From Pseudomonas guariconensis (GTDB lineage Bacteria > Pseudomonadota > Gammaproteobacteria > Pseudomonadales > Pseudomonadaceae): a DNA stretch of 64,000 nucleotides. The notes beneath the pieces were generated by a model that saw only the letters and a list, made by a program, of their open reading frames with translations, did no database searches and had not been told where the DNA came from. The DNA is taken from assembly GCF_015680235.1 (NCBI RefSeq), contig NZ_JADLJL010000021.1:1-64000 (forward strand), in the 5' to 3' direction. This document shows positions 16,194 through 24,195 of this stretch, in pieces. The position numbers and the translations under genes were made by a program. Position 1 is the stretch's first letter. Every line of letters starts with the position of its first letter.

Positions 16194-18782
16194 TCAGGCA
16201 GTGCCTTCGAGGAAATCCTGGGCGAAGCGCTGCAGCACCCCGCCCGCCTCGTAGATCGACACTTCTTCGGCAGTATCCAGGCGGCAGGTCACCGGCACCT
16301 CCACCCGCTCGCCATTGCGCCGGGTGATGACCAGCGTCAGGGTCGCCCGCGGTGTCCGCGCGCCCAGCACGTCGTAGGTCTCGCTGCCGTCCAGGTCCAA
16401 AGTTTTGCGATTGGTCCCCGGCTGGAACTCCAGCGGCAACACGCCCATGCCGACCAGGTTGGTGCGGTGGATGCGCTCGAAGCCTTCGGCGACGATCGCC
16501 TCGACGCCCGCCAGGCGCACGCCCTTGGCCGCCCAGTCACGGGACGAGCCCTGGCCGTAGTCGGCGCCTGCGACGATGATCAGTGGCTGCTTGCGCTGCA
16601 TGTAGGTCTCGATCGCTTCCCACATGCGCGTCACCTTGCCTTCCGGCTCGATGCGCGCCAGCGAACCCTGCTTCACGCTGCCGTCTTCGTTGCGTACCAT
16701 CTCGTTGAACAGCTTGGGGTTGGCGAAGGTCGCACGCTGGGCGGTCAGGTGGTCGCCACGGTGGGTCGCGTAGGAGTTGAAGTCTTCCTCCGGCAGGCCC
16801 ATCTTCGCCAGGTATTCGCCCGCGGCGCTGTTGGCCATGATGGCGTTCGACGGCGACAGGTGGTCGGTGGTGATGTTGTCCGGCAGCACTGCCAGCGGGC
16901 GCATGCCGCGCAGGGTGCGCTCGCCAGCCAGGGCCCCCTCCCAGTAAGGCGGGCGGCGAATATAGGTGCTCATCGGGCGCCATTCGTACAGCGGCGCGAC
17001 CTTCGGCCCTTTGTCTTCCTCGATGGCGAACATCGGGATGTACACCTTGCGGAACTGCTCAGGCTTGACCGCGGCACGCACCACCGCGTCGATCTCTTCA
17101 TCGCTCGGCCAGATATCCTTGAGGCGGATTTCCTTGCCACCCACCACACCCAGCACATCCTTCTCGATGTCGAAGCGGATGGTGCCGGCGATAGCGTAGG
17201 CCACCACCAGCGGTGGCGACGCGAGGAAAGCCTGCTTGGCGTACGGGTGGATGCGCCCATCGAAGTTGCGGTTGCCCGACAGCACGGCGGTGGCATACAG
17301 GTCGCGGTCGATGATCTCCTGCTGGATCTTCGGGTCGAGCGCGCCGGACATGCCGTTGCAGGTGGTGCAGGCGAAGGCGACGATACCAAAGCCCAGTTGC
17401 TCCAGTTCTTTTTCCAGCCCCGCCTCTTCCAGGTACAGCTGTACGGCCTTGGAACCGGGGGCCAGGGAGGATTTCACCCAAGGCTTGCGCGCCAGGCCGA
17501 GCTTGTTGGCGTTGCGTGCCAGCAGGCCTGCGGCGATCACGTTGCGCGGGTTGCTGGTGTTGGTGCAGCTGGTGATGGCGGCGATGATCACCGCACCGTC
17601 CGGCATCTGCCCCGGCACTTCTTCCCAGGCACCGGCGATGCCTTTGGCGGCCAGGTCGCTGGTGGCGACACGGGCGTGCGGGTTGGACGGGCCGGCCATG
17701 TTGCGCACCACGCTGGAGAGGTCGAAGCGCAGCACGCGCTCGTACTCGGCCTGGCCCAGACTGTCGGCCCACAGGCCCGTGGCCTTGGCATAGGTTTCCA
17801 CCAGCTTGACCTGCTGCTCTTCGCGGCCAGTCAGCTTGAGGTAGTCGATGGTCTGCTGGTCGATGGCGAACATCGCTGCGGTGGCGCCGTATTCGGGGGC
17901 CATGTTGGAGATGGTGGCACGGTCGCCCAGGGTCAGGGCGCGGGCGCCCTCACCGTGGAATTCGAGATAGGCGCCGACCACCTTCTGTTTGCGCAGGAAC
18001 TCGGTCAGGGCCAGCACCAGGTCGGTGGCGGTGATATTCGGCTGCAGCTTGCCGGTCAGCTCGACGCCGACGATTTCCGGCAGGCGCATCCACGAGGCGC
18101 GGCCGAGCATGACGTTCTCGGCTTCCAACCCGCCGACGCCGATGGCGATCACACCCAATGCATCGACGTGCGGGGTATGGCTGTCGGTGCCGACACAGGT
18201 GTCCGGGTAGGCCACGCCACGGTCGTTGTGAACCACCGGCGACATCTTCTCCAGGTTGATCTGGTGCATGATGCCATTGCCTGGCTGGATCACGTCGACG
18301 TTCTTGAACGCCTTCTTGGTCCAGTTGATGAAATGGAAGCGGTCTTCGTTGCGACGGTCCTCGATGGCGCGGTTCTTCTCGAAGGCCTGCGGGTCGAAGC
18401 CGCCGCACTCCACGGCCAGGGAGTGGTCGACGATCAACTGGACCGGCACCACCGGGTTGACCTGGGCCGGGTCGCCGCCCTTGTCGGCGATGGCATCGCG
18501 CAGGCCGGCCAGGTCCACCAGAGCGGTCTGGCCGAGGATGTCGTGGCACACCACGCGCGCCGGGAACCAGGGGAAGTCGAGGTCGCGCTTGCGCTCGATC
18601 AGTTGCCCGAGGGAGGCATCGAGGGTGGCCGGGTCGCAGCGACGCACCAGGTTTTCGGCCAGCACGCGGGAGGTATAGGGTAACCCGTCGTACGCGCCGG
18701 GCTTGATCGCCTCGACCGCCGCGCGGGCATCGAAGTAGTCCAGGTCAGTGCCTGGCAGGGGCTTGCGGAATGCGGTGTTCAT
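16194..18782 (-). CDS. acnD: 2-methylisocitrate dehydratase, Fe/S-dependent (aconitase family)
   Basis: 862-residue aconitase-superfamily enzyme that dehydrates 2-methylcitrate together with PrpF. The AcnA-like layout shows GTDSHTPHVDALGV near the N-terminal third, the [4Fe-4S] ligands in ITSCTNTSNP and FACTTCNGMSG, and the swivel-domain GADYGQGSSRDWAAKG. The reading frame stays open far upstream to 19448, inside prpC, but that extension is only a frame of the prpC region. The ATG at 18782 (MNTAFRKPLPGTDLDYF) matches the AcnD N-terminus. It is the fourth gene of the prp operon. Confidence 0.94.
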   Translation of the reverse strand: MNTAFRKPLPGTDLDYFDARAAVEAIKPGAYDGLPYTSRVLAENLVRRCDPATLDASLGQLIERKRDLDFPWFPARVVCHDILGQTALVDLAGLRDAIADKGGDPAQVNPVVPVQLIVDHSLAVECGGFDPQAFEKNRAIEDRRNEDRFHFINWTKKAFKNVDVIQPGNGIMHQINLEKMSPVVHNDRGVAYPDTCVGTDSHTPHVDALGVIAIGVGGLEAENVMLGRASWMRLPEIVGVELTGKLQPNITATDLVLALTEFLRKQKVVGAYLEFHGEGARALTLGDRATISNMAPEYGATAAMFAIDQQTIDYLKLTGREEQQVKLVETYAKATGLWADSLGQAEYERVLRFDLSSVVRNMAGPSNPHARVATSDLAAKGIAGAWEEVPGQMPDGAVIIAAITSCTNTSNPRNVIAAGLLARNANKLGLARKPWVKSSLAPGSKAVQLYLEEAGLEKELEQLGFGIVAFACTTCNGMSGALDPKIQQEIIDRDLYATAVLSGNRNFDGRIHPYAKQAFLASPPLVVAYAIAGTIRFDIEKDVLGVVGGKEIRLKDIWPSDEEIDAVVRAAVKPEQFRKVYIPMFAIEEDKGPKVAPLYEWRPMSTYIRRPPYWEGALAGERTLRGMRPLAVLPDNITTDHLSPSNAIMANSAAGEYLAKMGLPEEDFNSYATHRGDHLTAQRATFANPKLFNEMVRNEDGSVKQGSLARIEPEGKVTRMWEAIETYMQRKQPLIIVAGADYGQGSSRDWAAKGVRLAGVEAIVAEGFERIHRTNLVGMGVLPLEFQPGTNRKTLDLDGSETYDVLGARTPRATLTLVITRRNGERVEVPVTCRLDTAEEVSIYEAGGVLQRFAQDFLEGTA

Positions 18783-18829
18783 ATCGTTATCCGGCTCGGT
18801 CACGGTGTTCGGTGGCTCGGCTTGCACCG

Positions 18830-18926
18830 TCCCTGTGGGAGCGGGCTTGCCCCGCGATGAGGTCGGCCGGTTCGACATCGCTGCCTGACCTGACGCTATC
18901 GCGGGACAAGCCCGCTCCCACAGGGA
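18830..18926. repeat. Inverted REP pair between prpC and acnD
   Basis: Arms 18830-18858 and 18898-18926 are complementary at 28 of 29 positions (TCCCTGTGGGAGCGGGCTTG and its reverse complement). It is the most perfect pair in the window. Confidence 0.85.
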
Positions 18927-18943
18927 ACGCGGCTCACCCTGTT

Positions 18944-20071
18944 TTAACGCTGCTCGATCGGCACGAACTTGCGCTGCTCGACGCCGACATACTCGGCGCT
19001 CGGGCGGATGATGCGGTTGTTGGCGCGCTGCTCGAAGACGTGCGCGGCCCAGCCGGTCAGGCGCGAGCAGACGAAGATCGGGGTGAACAGCTTGGTCGGG
19101 ATGCCCATGAAGTGGTACGCCGAGGCATGGTAGAAGTCGGCGTTGGGGAACAGACGCTTCTGCTCCCACATGGTCTTGTCGATGGCCTCGGAAACCGGGT
19201 ACAGCACCTTGTCGCCCACCTGGTCGGCCAACTGCTTGGACCAGCCCTTGATCACCTCGTTGCGCGGATCGGACTCCTTGTAGATCGCATGGCCGAAGCC
19301 CATGATCTTGTCCTTGCGCTCGAGCATGCGCAGCAGCTCGGCCACGGCCTCCTGCGGGCTCTGGAAGCGCTCGATCAACTCCATGGCCGCCTCGTTGGCG
19401 CCGCCGTGCAGCGGGCCGCGCAGCGAACCGATGGCGGCGGTGACGCACGAGTAGAGGTCCGACAGGGTCGAGGCGCAGACACGCGCGGTGAAGGTCGAGG
19501 CGTTGAATTCGTGCTCGGCGTAGAGGATCAGCGAGACGTTCATCACCTTGACGTGCAGCTCGCTCGGCTTCTTGCCGTGCAGCAGGTGCAGGAAATGGCC
19601 ACCGAGGGTGTCTTCGTCACTGGTGCAATCGATGCGCACGCCGTGGTGAGTGAAGCGGTACCAGTAGCACATGATCGCCGGGAACACGGCCAGCAGACGG
19701 TCGGTCTTCTCGCGCTGCTGCTCGAAGGTCAACTCCGGCTCCAGGGTGCCGAGCACCGAGCAACCGGTGCGCATCACGTCCATCGGGTGCGCATCGCGCG
19801 GGATGCGCTCGAGCACTTCCTTGAGCGCCTGGGGCAGGTCACGCAGGCCCTTGAGCTTGCGCTTGTAGTCGTCCAGCTCGGCCTGGCTCGGCAGTTCGCC
19901 GTACAGCAGCAGGTAGGCCACTTCCTCGAATTCGGCACCGGCCGCCAGGTCGCGGACGTCATAGCCACGGTAGGTCAGGCCGGCTCCGGCCTGGCCCACG
20001 GTCGACAGCGCGGTCTGCCCGGCTACCTGGCCACGCAGGCCTGCGCCACTGAGTACTTTTGCTTCGGCCAT
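18944..20071 (-). CDS. prpC: 2-methylcitrate synthase
   Basis: 375-residue citrate-synthase-family enzyme that condenses propionyl-CoA with oxaloacetate. Active-site landmarks are GPLHGGANEAAMELIERF, AEHEFNASTFTARV and GFGHAIYKESDPRN. The short length and the N-terminus LSTVGQAGAGLTYRGYDVRD fit PrpC rather than GltA. It is third in the prp operon, with REP pairs in the gaps on both sides. The start is the ATG at 20071 with GGAGAACACACC upstream. A side activity with acetyl-CoA is usual for the family. Confidence 0.94.
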   Translation of the reverse strand: MAEAKVLSGAGLRGQVAGQTALSTVGQAGAGLTYRGYDVRDLAAGAEFEEVAYLLLYGELPSQAELDDYKRKLKGLRDLPQALKEVLERIPRDAHPMDVMRTGCSVLGTLEPELTFEQQREKTDRLLAVFPAIMCYWYRFTHHGVRIDCTSDEDTLGGHFLHLLHGKKPSELHVKVMNVSLILYAEHEFNASTFTARVCASTLSDLYSCVTAAIGSLRGPLHGGANEAAMELIERFQSPQEAVAELLRMLERKDKIMGFGHAIYKESDPRNEVIKGWSKQLADQVGDKVLYPVSEAIDKTMWEQKRLFPNADFYHASAYHFMGIPTKLFTPIFVCSRLTGWAAHVFEQRANNRIIRPSAEYVGVEQRKFVPIEQR

Positions 20072-20134
20072 GGTGTGTTCTCCTTTCTTGAACTTGTTAT
20101 CGAATCTTGCTGGCTAAACCCGGGAGGCTGGTCC

Positions 20135-20213
20135 GGCCCTATCGCCGGCAGGCCGGCTCCCACACAGACGGTCCAGTCGAACCTGTGGGAGCCGGCTTGC
20201 CGGCGATGAGGCC
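20135..20213. repeat. Inverted REP pair (GCCGGCTTGCCGGCGAT class) between prpB and prpC
   Basis: Arms 20135-20164 and 20184-20213 are opposed copies of TGTGGGAGCCGGCTTGCCGG and its flank. The right arm lies ten bases from the prpB stop. Confidence 0.85.
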
Positions 20214-20222
20214 GTCACAGGC

Positions 20223-21113
20223 TCAACCTTTCTTTTGGGCGAACAACGCATCGAGGCTCTGCTCGAAGGCGTGGTAGCCGATGGCATCGTAGAGCTCCAT
20301 GCGGGTCTGCATGGTGTCGATCACATTCTTCTGGGTGCCGTCGCGACGCAAAGCGGTGTAGACGTTCTCGGCCGCCTTGTTCATGGCCCGGAAGGCCGAC
20401 AGCGGGTACAGCACCAGCGAGACGTCGACCGAGGCCAGCTCTTCGGTGGTGTACAGCGGGGTCGCGCCGAACTCGGTGATGTTGGCCAGGATCGGTGCCT
20501 GCACCCGGTCAGCGAAGGTCTTGTACATCGAAAGCTCTGTGATCGCCTCCGGGAAGATCATGTCGGCGCCCGCCTCGATGCATGCGGCGGCACGGTCCAG
20601 GGCTGCGTTCAGGCCTTCGACGGCCAGGGCATCGGTGCGCGCCATGATCACGAAGCTGTCGTCGGTACGGGCATCCACCGCGGCCTTGATGCGGTCGACC
20701 ATTTCCTGCTGGGAGACGATTTCCTTGTTCGGGCGGTGGCCGCAGCGCTTGGCACCGACCTGGTCCTCGATGTGGATGGCGGCGGCACCGAACTTGCACA
20801 TCGAGCGCACGGTACGCGCCACGTTGAAGGCCGAGGCGCCGAAGCCGGTGTCCACGTCCACCAGCAGCGGCAGGTCGCACACATCGGTGATACGGCGCAC
20901 ATCGGTCAGCACGTCGTCCAGGCCGCTGATGCCCAGGTCCGGCAGGCCCAGGGAACCGGCCGCGACACCACCACCGGAGAGGTAGATGGCCTTGAAGCCA
21001 GCGCGCTTGGCCAGCAGGGCGTGGTTGGCATTGATGGCCCCTACCACTTGCAACGGATGTTCGGCGGCAACCGCGTCACGGAAACGCTGGCCGGGCGTGC
21101 TCTTCAAAGTCAT
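20223..21113 (-). CDS. prpB: Methylisocitrate lyase
   Basis: 296-residue PEP-mutase/isocitrate-lyase-superfamily enzyme that cleaves 2-methylisocitrate to pyruvate and succinate, the last step of the cycle. The active-site loop is [14 protein letters not shown] (family K-K/R-C-G-H), and the metal site segment [12 protein letters not shown] is present. Its ATG overlaps the prpR stop as ATGA, so the regulator and first enzyme are translationally coupled. Confidence 0.95.
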   Translation of the reverse strand: MTLKSTPGQRFRDAVAAEHPLQVVGAINANHALLAKRAGFKAIYLSGGGVAAGSLGLPDLGISGLDDVLTDVRRITDVCDLPLLVDVDTGFGASAFNVARTVRSMCKFGAAAIHIEDQVGAKRCGHRPNKEIVSQQEMVDRIKAAVDARTDDSFVIMARTDALAVEGLNAALDRAAACIEAGADMIFPEAITELSMYKTFADRVQAPILANITEFGATPLYTTEELASVDVSLVLYPLSAFRAMNKAAENVYTALRRDGTQKNVIDTMQTRMELYDAIGYHAFEQSLDALFAQKKG

Positions 21114-21826
21114 GACTCACCTCGTGGGCTATTGTTGTCGACGCCTTGGTAATGGCGCTCGATGTTGCGTTTGGACGCGCCGATGTGGCGACGCATCAGG
21201 AGTTCGGCCAGCTCGCCGTCACGATCGGCGATGGCGTCGAGAATGCGGTGATGCTCGGCGAAGGCCTGGTGCGGGCGGTTGGGCGTGGCGGAGAACTGGA
21301 TGCGGTACATGCGCACCAGCTGGTACAGCTCGCCGCAGAGCATCTTGACCAGGGTCTGGTTGCCGCTGCCCTGGATGATCCGGTAGTGGAAGTCGAAATC
21401 GCCTTCCTGCTGGTAGTAGCCAACGCCGGCCTGGAAGGCGGCGTCGCGCTCATGGGTGTCGAGCACCCGACGCAGCTCGTCGATGTCGGCCAGGCTCATG
21501 CGCTCGGCGGCCAGGCGGCAGGCCATGCCTTCGAGGGACTCACGGATTTCGTACAGTTCGATCAGCTCGGCATGGTTGAGCGACACCACCCGGGCACCGA
21601 CATGGGGCACCCGCACCAGCAGGCGCTGGCCCTCCAGGCGATGAATGGCCTCGCGCAACGGGCCGCGGCTGATACCGTAGATACGGGCCAGCTCCGGTTC
21701 GGAGATCTTGCTGCCCGGGGCGATCTCGCCCTTGACGATGGCGGCCTGGATACGCCGGAAGACGTTCTCCGATAGCGTTTCGGAATCATCCGACGTGGCC
21801 AAGGCCGCCTGGGTGGCTTCCCGCAT
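21110..21826 (-). CDS. prpR: GntR-family (FadR/FCD) regulator of the methylcitrate operon
   Basis: 238 residues from the ATG at 21826. The N-terminal winged helix is about residues 20-85 ([20 protein letters not shown]) and a C-terminal FCD ligand domain follows, with likely metal-binding His residues ([17 protein letters not shown]). It heads the operon and overlaps prpB by 4 bases. An in-frame GTG four codons earlier is less likely because AAAGG would abut it. GTCGAC-centred operators at 21828 and 21901 flank the promoter, fitting autoregulation with a cycle intermediate as inducer. It is unrelated to the sigma-54 type PrpR of enterics. Confidence 0.9.
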   Translation of the reverse strand: MREATQAALATSDDSETLSENVFRRIQAAIVKGEIAPGSKISEPELARIYGISRGPLREAIHRLEGQRLLVRVPHVGARVVSLNHAELIELYEIRESLEGMACRLAAERMSLADIDELRRVLDTHERDAAFQAGVGYYQQEGDFDFHYRIIQGSGNQTLVKMLCGELYQLVRMYRIQFSATPNRPHQAFAEHHRILDAIADRDGELAELLMRRHIGASKRNIERHYQGVDNNSPRGES

Positions 21827-21827
21827 A

Positions 21828-21837
21828 ATTGTCGACA
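21828..21837. promoter_or_regulatory. Downstream PrpR-like operator
   Basis: ATTGTCGACA immediately before the prpR start codon repeats 10 of 12 bases of the perfect palindrome at 21901. It would lie just downstream of the transcription start, a classic repressor position. Confidence 0.55.
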
Positions 21838-21858
21838 CCTTTGGTTTCGATAGCGCAA

Positions 21859-21887
21859 AAGCTAGCTAAATAGCGCCGCCTAGTCAA
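21859..21887 (-). promoter_or_regulatory. Candidate promoter of the prp operon
   Basis: On the minus strand TTGACT (21882-21887) is spaced 17 bases from TAGCTT (21859-21864). It is bracketed by the two GTCGAC operators, which supports it. Confidence 0.5.
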
Positions 21888-21900
21888 AGACAAAATCAAC

Positions 21901-21912
21901 ATTGTCGACAAT
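21901..21912. promoter_or_regulatory. Upstream PrpR-like operator (perfect palindrome)
   Basis: ATTGTCGACAAT is a perfect 12-base palindrome of the T-G-T-N2-A-C-A kind bound by FadR/FCD-type GntR proteins. It lies 13 bases upstream of the candidate -35 of the prp promoter. Confidence 0.6.
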
Positions 21913-21984
21913 TGTCTAAGAACGAACTTAAACACCCCCCTCGCTGTCAGATCGCGGCGCGCTGGCGTCGAAACGTTGGCGTGA

Positions 21985-21990
21985 TAGAAT
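21985..21990 (+). promoter_or_regulatory. Candidate -10 for the retropepsin/ATP-grasp operon
   Basis: TAGAAT followed by GCCGCGC, a context common at Pseudomonas promoters. A transcript starting near 21997 would include the 13-codon leader ORF. No good -35 is visible. Confidence 0.4.
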
Positions 21991-22010
21991 GCCGCGCTTC
22001 CCAAGGGAGT

Positions 22011-22052
22011 ATGGATAGTGTGTCTGCCACCCCCTGGGGTGTTGACAGATGA
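22011..22052 (+). CDS. Possible 13-residue leader peptide
   Basis: ATG at 22011 after AAGGGAGT encodes MDSVSATPWGVDR and stops at 22052. The stop overlaps an ATG at 22049 (ATGA) whose frame runs 24 codons into the retropepsin-like gene. This could be a translationally coupled leader, or chance. There is no amino-acid run that suggests classical attenuation. Confidence 0.3.
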   Translation: MDSVSATPWGVDR

Positions 22053-22120
22053 ACGAGGATGCTTGCGCAGTACTTGCCAGTCGCCTTGCCCCGAACCCGC
22101 ACAGCACCGCGCCAGGATTT

Positions 22121-22657
22121 ATGAGACTTACACCCGCTTCATTGCTGTTCTGCCTCGCCCTGCTGCCGGCCCTTGGCCAGGCGGCGGAAAAGACCGTTTA
22201 CGGCCTGAACGAATATGCCCGCCTTTCCGATCTCGACCTGGAAGTGGCGGCCAAGCTCGACACCGGCGCCAAGACCGCGTCGCTGAGCGCCCGCGACATC
22301 AAGCGCTTCAAGCGCAACGGCGAGAGCTGGGTACGCTTCTACCTGGCCATCGACGCCGCCCATTCGCACCCAATCGAACGGCCACTGGCCCGTGTCAGCA
22401 AGATCAAGCGGCGCGCCGGTGACTACAATCCTGACGAAGGCAAGGCCTACACGGCCCGCCCGGTCATCGAACTGGACATCTGCATGGGCCAGGCACTGCG
22501 CACCATCGAGGTCAACCTCACCGACCGCAGCGCCTTCCAGTTCCCGCTGTTGATCGGCTCCGAGGCACTCAAGCATTTTGACGCCCTGGTCGATCCAAGC
22601 CTTAAATACGCGGCCGGCAAACCCGCCTGCGCCACCAAAGCTCCCACCGCAGAGTAA
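22121..22657 (+). CDS. Periplasmic retropepsin-like protein (annotated family: ATP-dependent zinc protease)
   Basis: 178 residues. Signal peptide MRLTPASLLFCLALLPALGQ, then a RimB-like domain with KLDTGAKTASLSA; Asp47-Thr48-Gly49 is the catalytic triplet of retropepsin-like aspartyl proteases. Homologues carry the name ATP-dependent zinc protease, which the sequence does not support. I chose ATG 22121 (AGGA upstream) because the signal peptide starts there; an ATG at 22049 would add 24 residues. It is first in an operon with an inactive transglutaminase membrane protein and an ATP-grasp ligase, five bases apart and overlapping, respectively. It probably cleaves a ligated product in the periplasm. 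Confidence 0.75.
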   Translation: MRLTPASLLFCLALLPALGQAAEKTVYGLNEYARLSDLDLEVAAKLDTGAKTASLSARDIKRFKRNGESWVRFYLAIDAAHSHPIERPLARVSKIKRRAGDYNPDEGKAYTARPVIELDICMGQALRTIEVNLTDRSAFQFPLLIGSEALKHFDALVDPSLKYAAGKPACATKAPTAE

Positions 22658-22662
22658 ACCCG

Positions 22663-24195
22663 ATGCGCTCTCTTACCCTTCACCTGAAAGTCCTGATCAC
22701 CGTACTGGTGCTCCTGGGCGTGCTGGTCACGGCCTATCAGATCTTCATCCTCGGCATCCCGGTGACCGAAGACGCGACCGACGACCTGTGGAACATCGAC
22801 GCCAAGGTCGAATTCGTCGCCAACCCGAAGGACCCGGTCAAGGTGCAGATGTTCGTGCCACCGCTGAACCGTGACTACGTGAGCCTCAACGAGAGCTTCA
22901 TCTCCAACAACTACGGGGTGAGCGTCAACCGGGCCGATGGCAACCGCAAGGTGACCTGGTCGGCACGCCGCGCCAGCGGCAACCAGACGCTCTACTACCG
23001 CCTGGTGCTGACCAAGCGCTACAGCAGCGAGAAGGCCACGGTCAAAGGCCCGACCTTCCGTGACAGCCTGGCCCTGGAAGGCCCCGAGAAGATCGCCGCC
23101 GAAGCCCTGATGGCGCCGATCCGCCAGCACTCGGCGGATGTCGAGACCTTCGTCAGCGAGACCATCAAGCGGGTCAACAACCTCAACGACGACAACGTCA
23201 AGCTGCTGCTGGCCGGCGACACCTCGTCCATGAAGAAGGCCCAGGTCATCGATCTGCTGCTGTCGATCGCCCACGTGCCGATGGAAAAGGTCCACACCAT
23301 CCGCCTGGTCGCCGACACCCCGCAAACGCCTGAACTGTGGCTGCGCAGCTTCAACGGCAACGACTGGCTGTACTTCAACCCGGACACCGGCGAGCAGGGC
23401 CTGCCCAACGACCGCCTGCTGTGGTGGACCGGCGATGACAACCTGGTCACCGTCGATGGTGGCAAGAAGGCCAACGTCACCTTCAGCATGAACAACAGCG
23501 AGATGAACGCCATCCGCCTGGCCAAGCTGACCGACGAGAACACCGACGCCGACTTCCTCGAGTATTCGCTGTACGGTCTGCCCCTGCAGACCCAGCAGAC
23601 CTTCATGATCATGGTGATGATCCCGATCGGCGTACTGGTCATCCTGGTGCTGCGCAACCTGGTCGGCCTGCAGACCCTCGGCACCTTCACCCCCGTACTG
23701 ATCGCCCTGGCCTTCCGCGAAACCCAGCTGGGCTTCGGCATCGTGCTGTTCACGGTGATCACCGCCCTTGGCCTGTCGCTGCGCTCGTACCTCGAGCACC
23801 TGAAGCTGCAGATGCTGCCGCGCCTGTCGGTGGTGCTGACCTTCGTGGTGGTATTGATCGCCGCCATCAGCCTGTTCAGCCACAAGCTGGGCCTCGAGCG
23901 CGGCCTGTCGGTCGCCCTGTTCCCGATGGTGATCCTGACCATGACCATCGAGCGCCTGTCGATCACCTGGGAAGAGCGTGGCGGCGGCCATGCCATGAAG
24001 GTGGCCATCGGCACCCTGTTCGCCGCGTCCATCGCACACCTGCTGATGAGCGTGCCGGAACTGGTGTACTTCGTCTTCACCTTCCCTGCCGTACTGCTGA
24101 TCCTGGTGGGCTTCATGCTGGCGATGGGTCGCTACCGCGGCTACCGCCTGACCGAGCTCGTTCGCTTCAAGGCTTTCGTGAAGGCTGACGCTTGA
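22663..24195 (+). CDS. Inactive transglutaminase fused to seven transmembrane helices
   Basis: 510-residue inner-membrane protein. One N-terminal helix (about residues 8-30) is followed by a periplasmic transglutaminase-fold domain (about 35-300) and then about seven helices between 311 and 500 (starting FMIMVMIPIGVLVILVL). I see no convincing Cys-His-Asp triad; the domain contains no obvious catalytic Cys, as expected for the family called inactive transglutaminase 7TM. Such proteins were described by comparative genomics together with ATP-grasp amidoligases and RimB-like proteases. It probably binds a peptide or peptidoglycan ligand outside and couples it to the cytoplasmic ligase encoded next, whose start overlaps the stop by one base. 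Confidence 0.8.
   Translation: MRSLTLHLKVLITVLVLLGVLVTAYQIFILGIPVTEDATDDLWNIDAKVEFVANPKDPVKVQMFVPPLNRDYVSLNESFISNNYGVSVNRADGNRKVTWSARRASGNQTLYYRLVLTKRYSSEKATVKGPTFRDSLALEGPEKIAAEALMAPIRQHSADVETFVSETIKRVNNLNDDNVKLLLAGDTSSMKKAQVIDLLLSIAHVPMEKVHTIRLVADTPQTPELWLRSFNGNDWLYFNPDTGEQGLPNDRLLWWTGDDNLVTVDGGKKANVTFSMNNSEMNAIRLAKLTDENTDADFLEYSLYGLPLQTQQTFMIMVMIPIGVLVILVLRNLVGLQTLGTFTPVLIALAFRETQLGFGIVLFTVITALGLSLRSYLEHLKLQMLPRLSVVLTFVVVLIAAISLFSHKLGLERGLSVALFPMVILTMTIERLSITWEERGGGHAMKVAIGTLFAASIAHLLMSVPELVYFVFTFPAVLLILVGFMLAMGRYRGYRLTELVRFKAFVKADA

Noticed and set aside
16467..18683. 738-codon plus-strand ORF antisense to acnD
   Set aside because: Shadow of AcnD; no recognisable motif or start signal.
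18783..19448. N-terminal extension of the acnD reading frame into prpC
   Set aside because: The extension is an alternative frame of prpC plus a REP pair; AcnD homologues begin at the ATG at 18782.
22447..24039. 530-codon minus-strand ORF antisense to the 7TM protein
   Set aside because: Low-complexity His/Gln/Asp-rich shadow, no features of a real protein.
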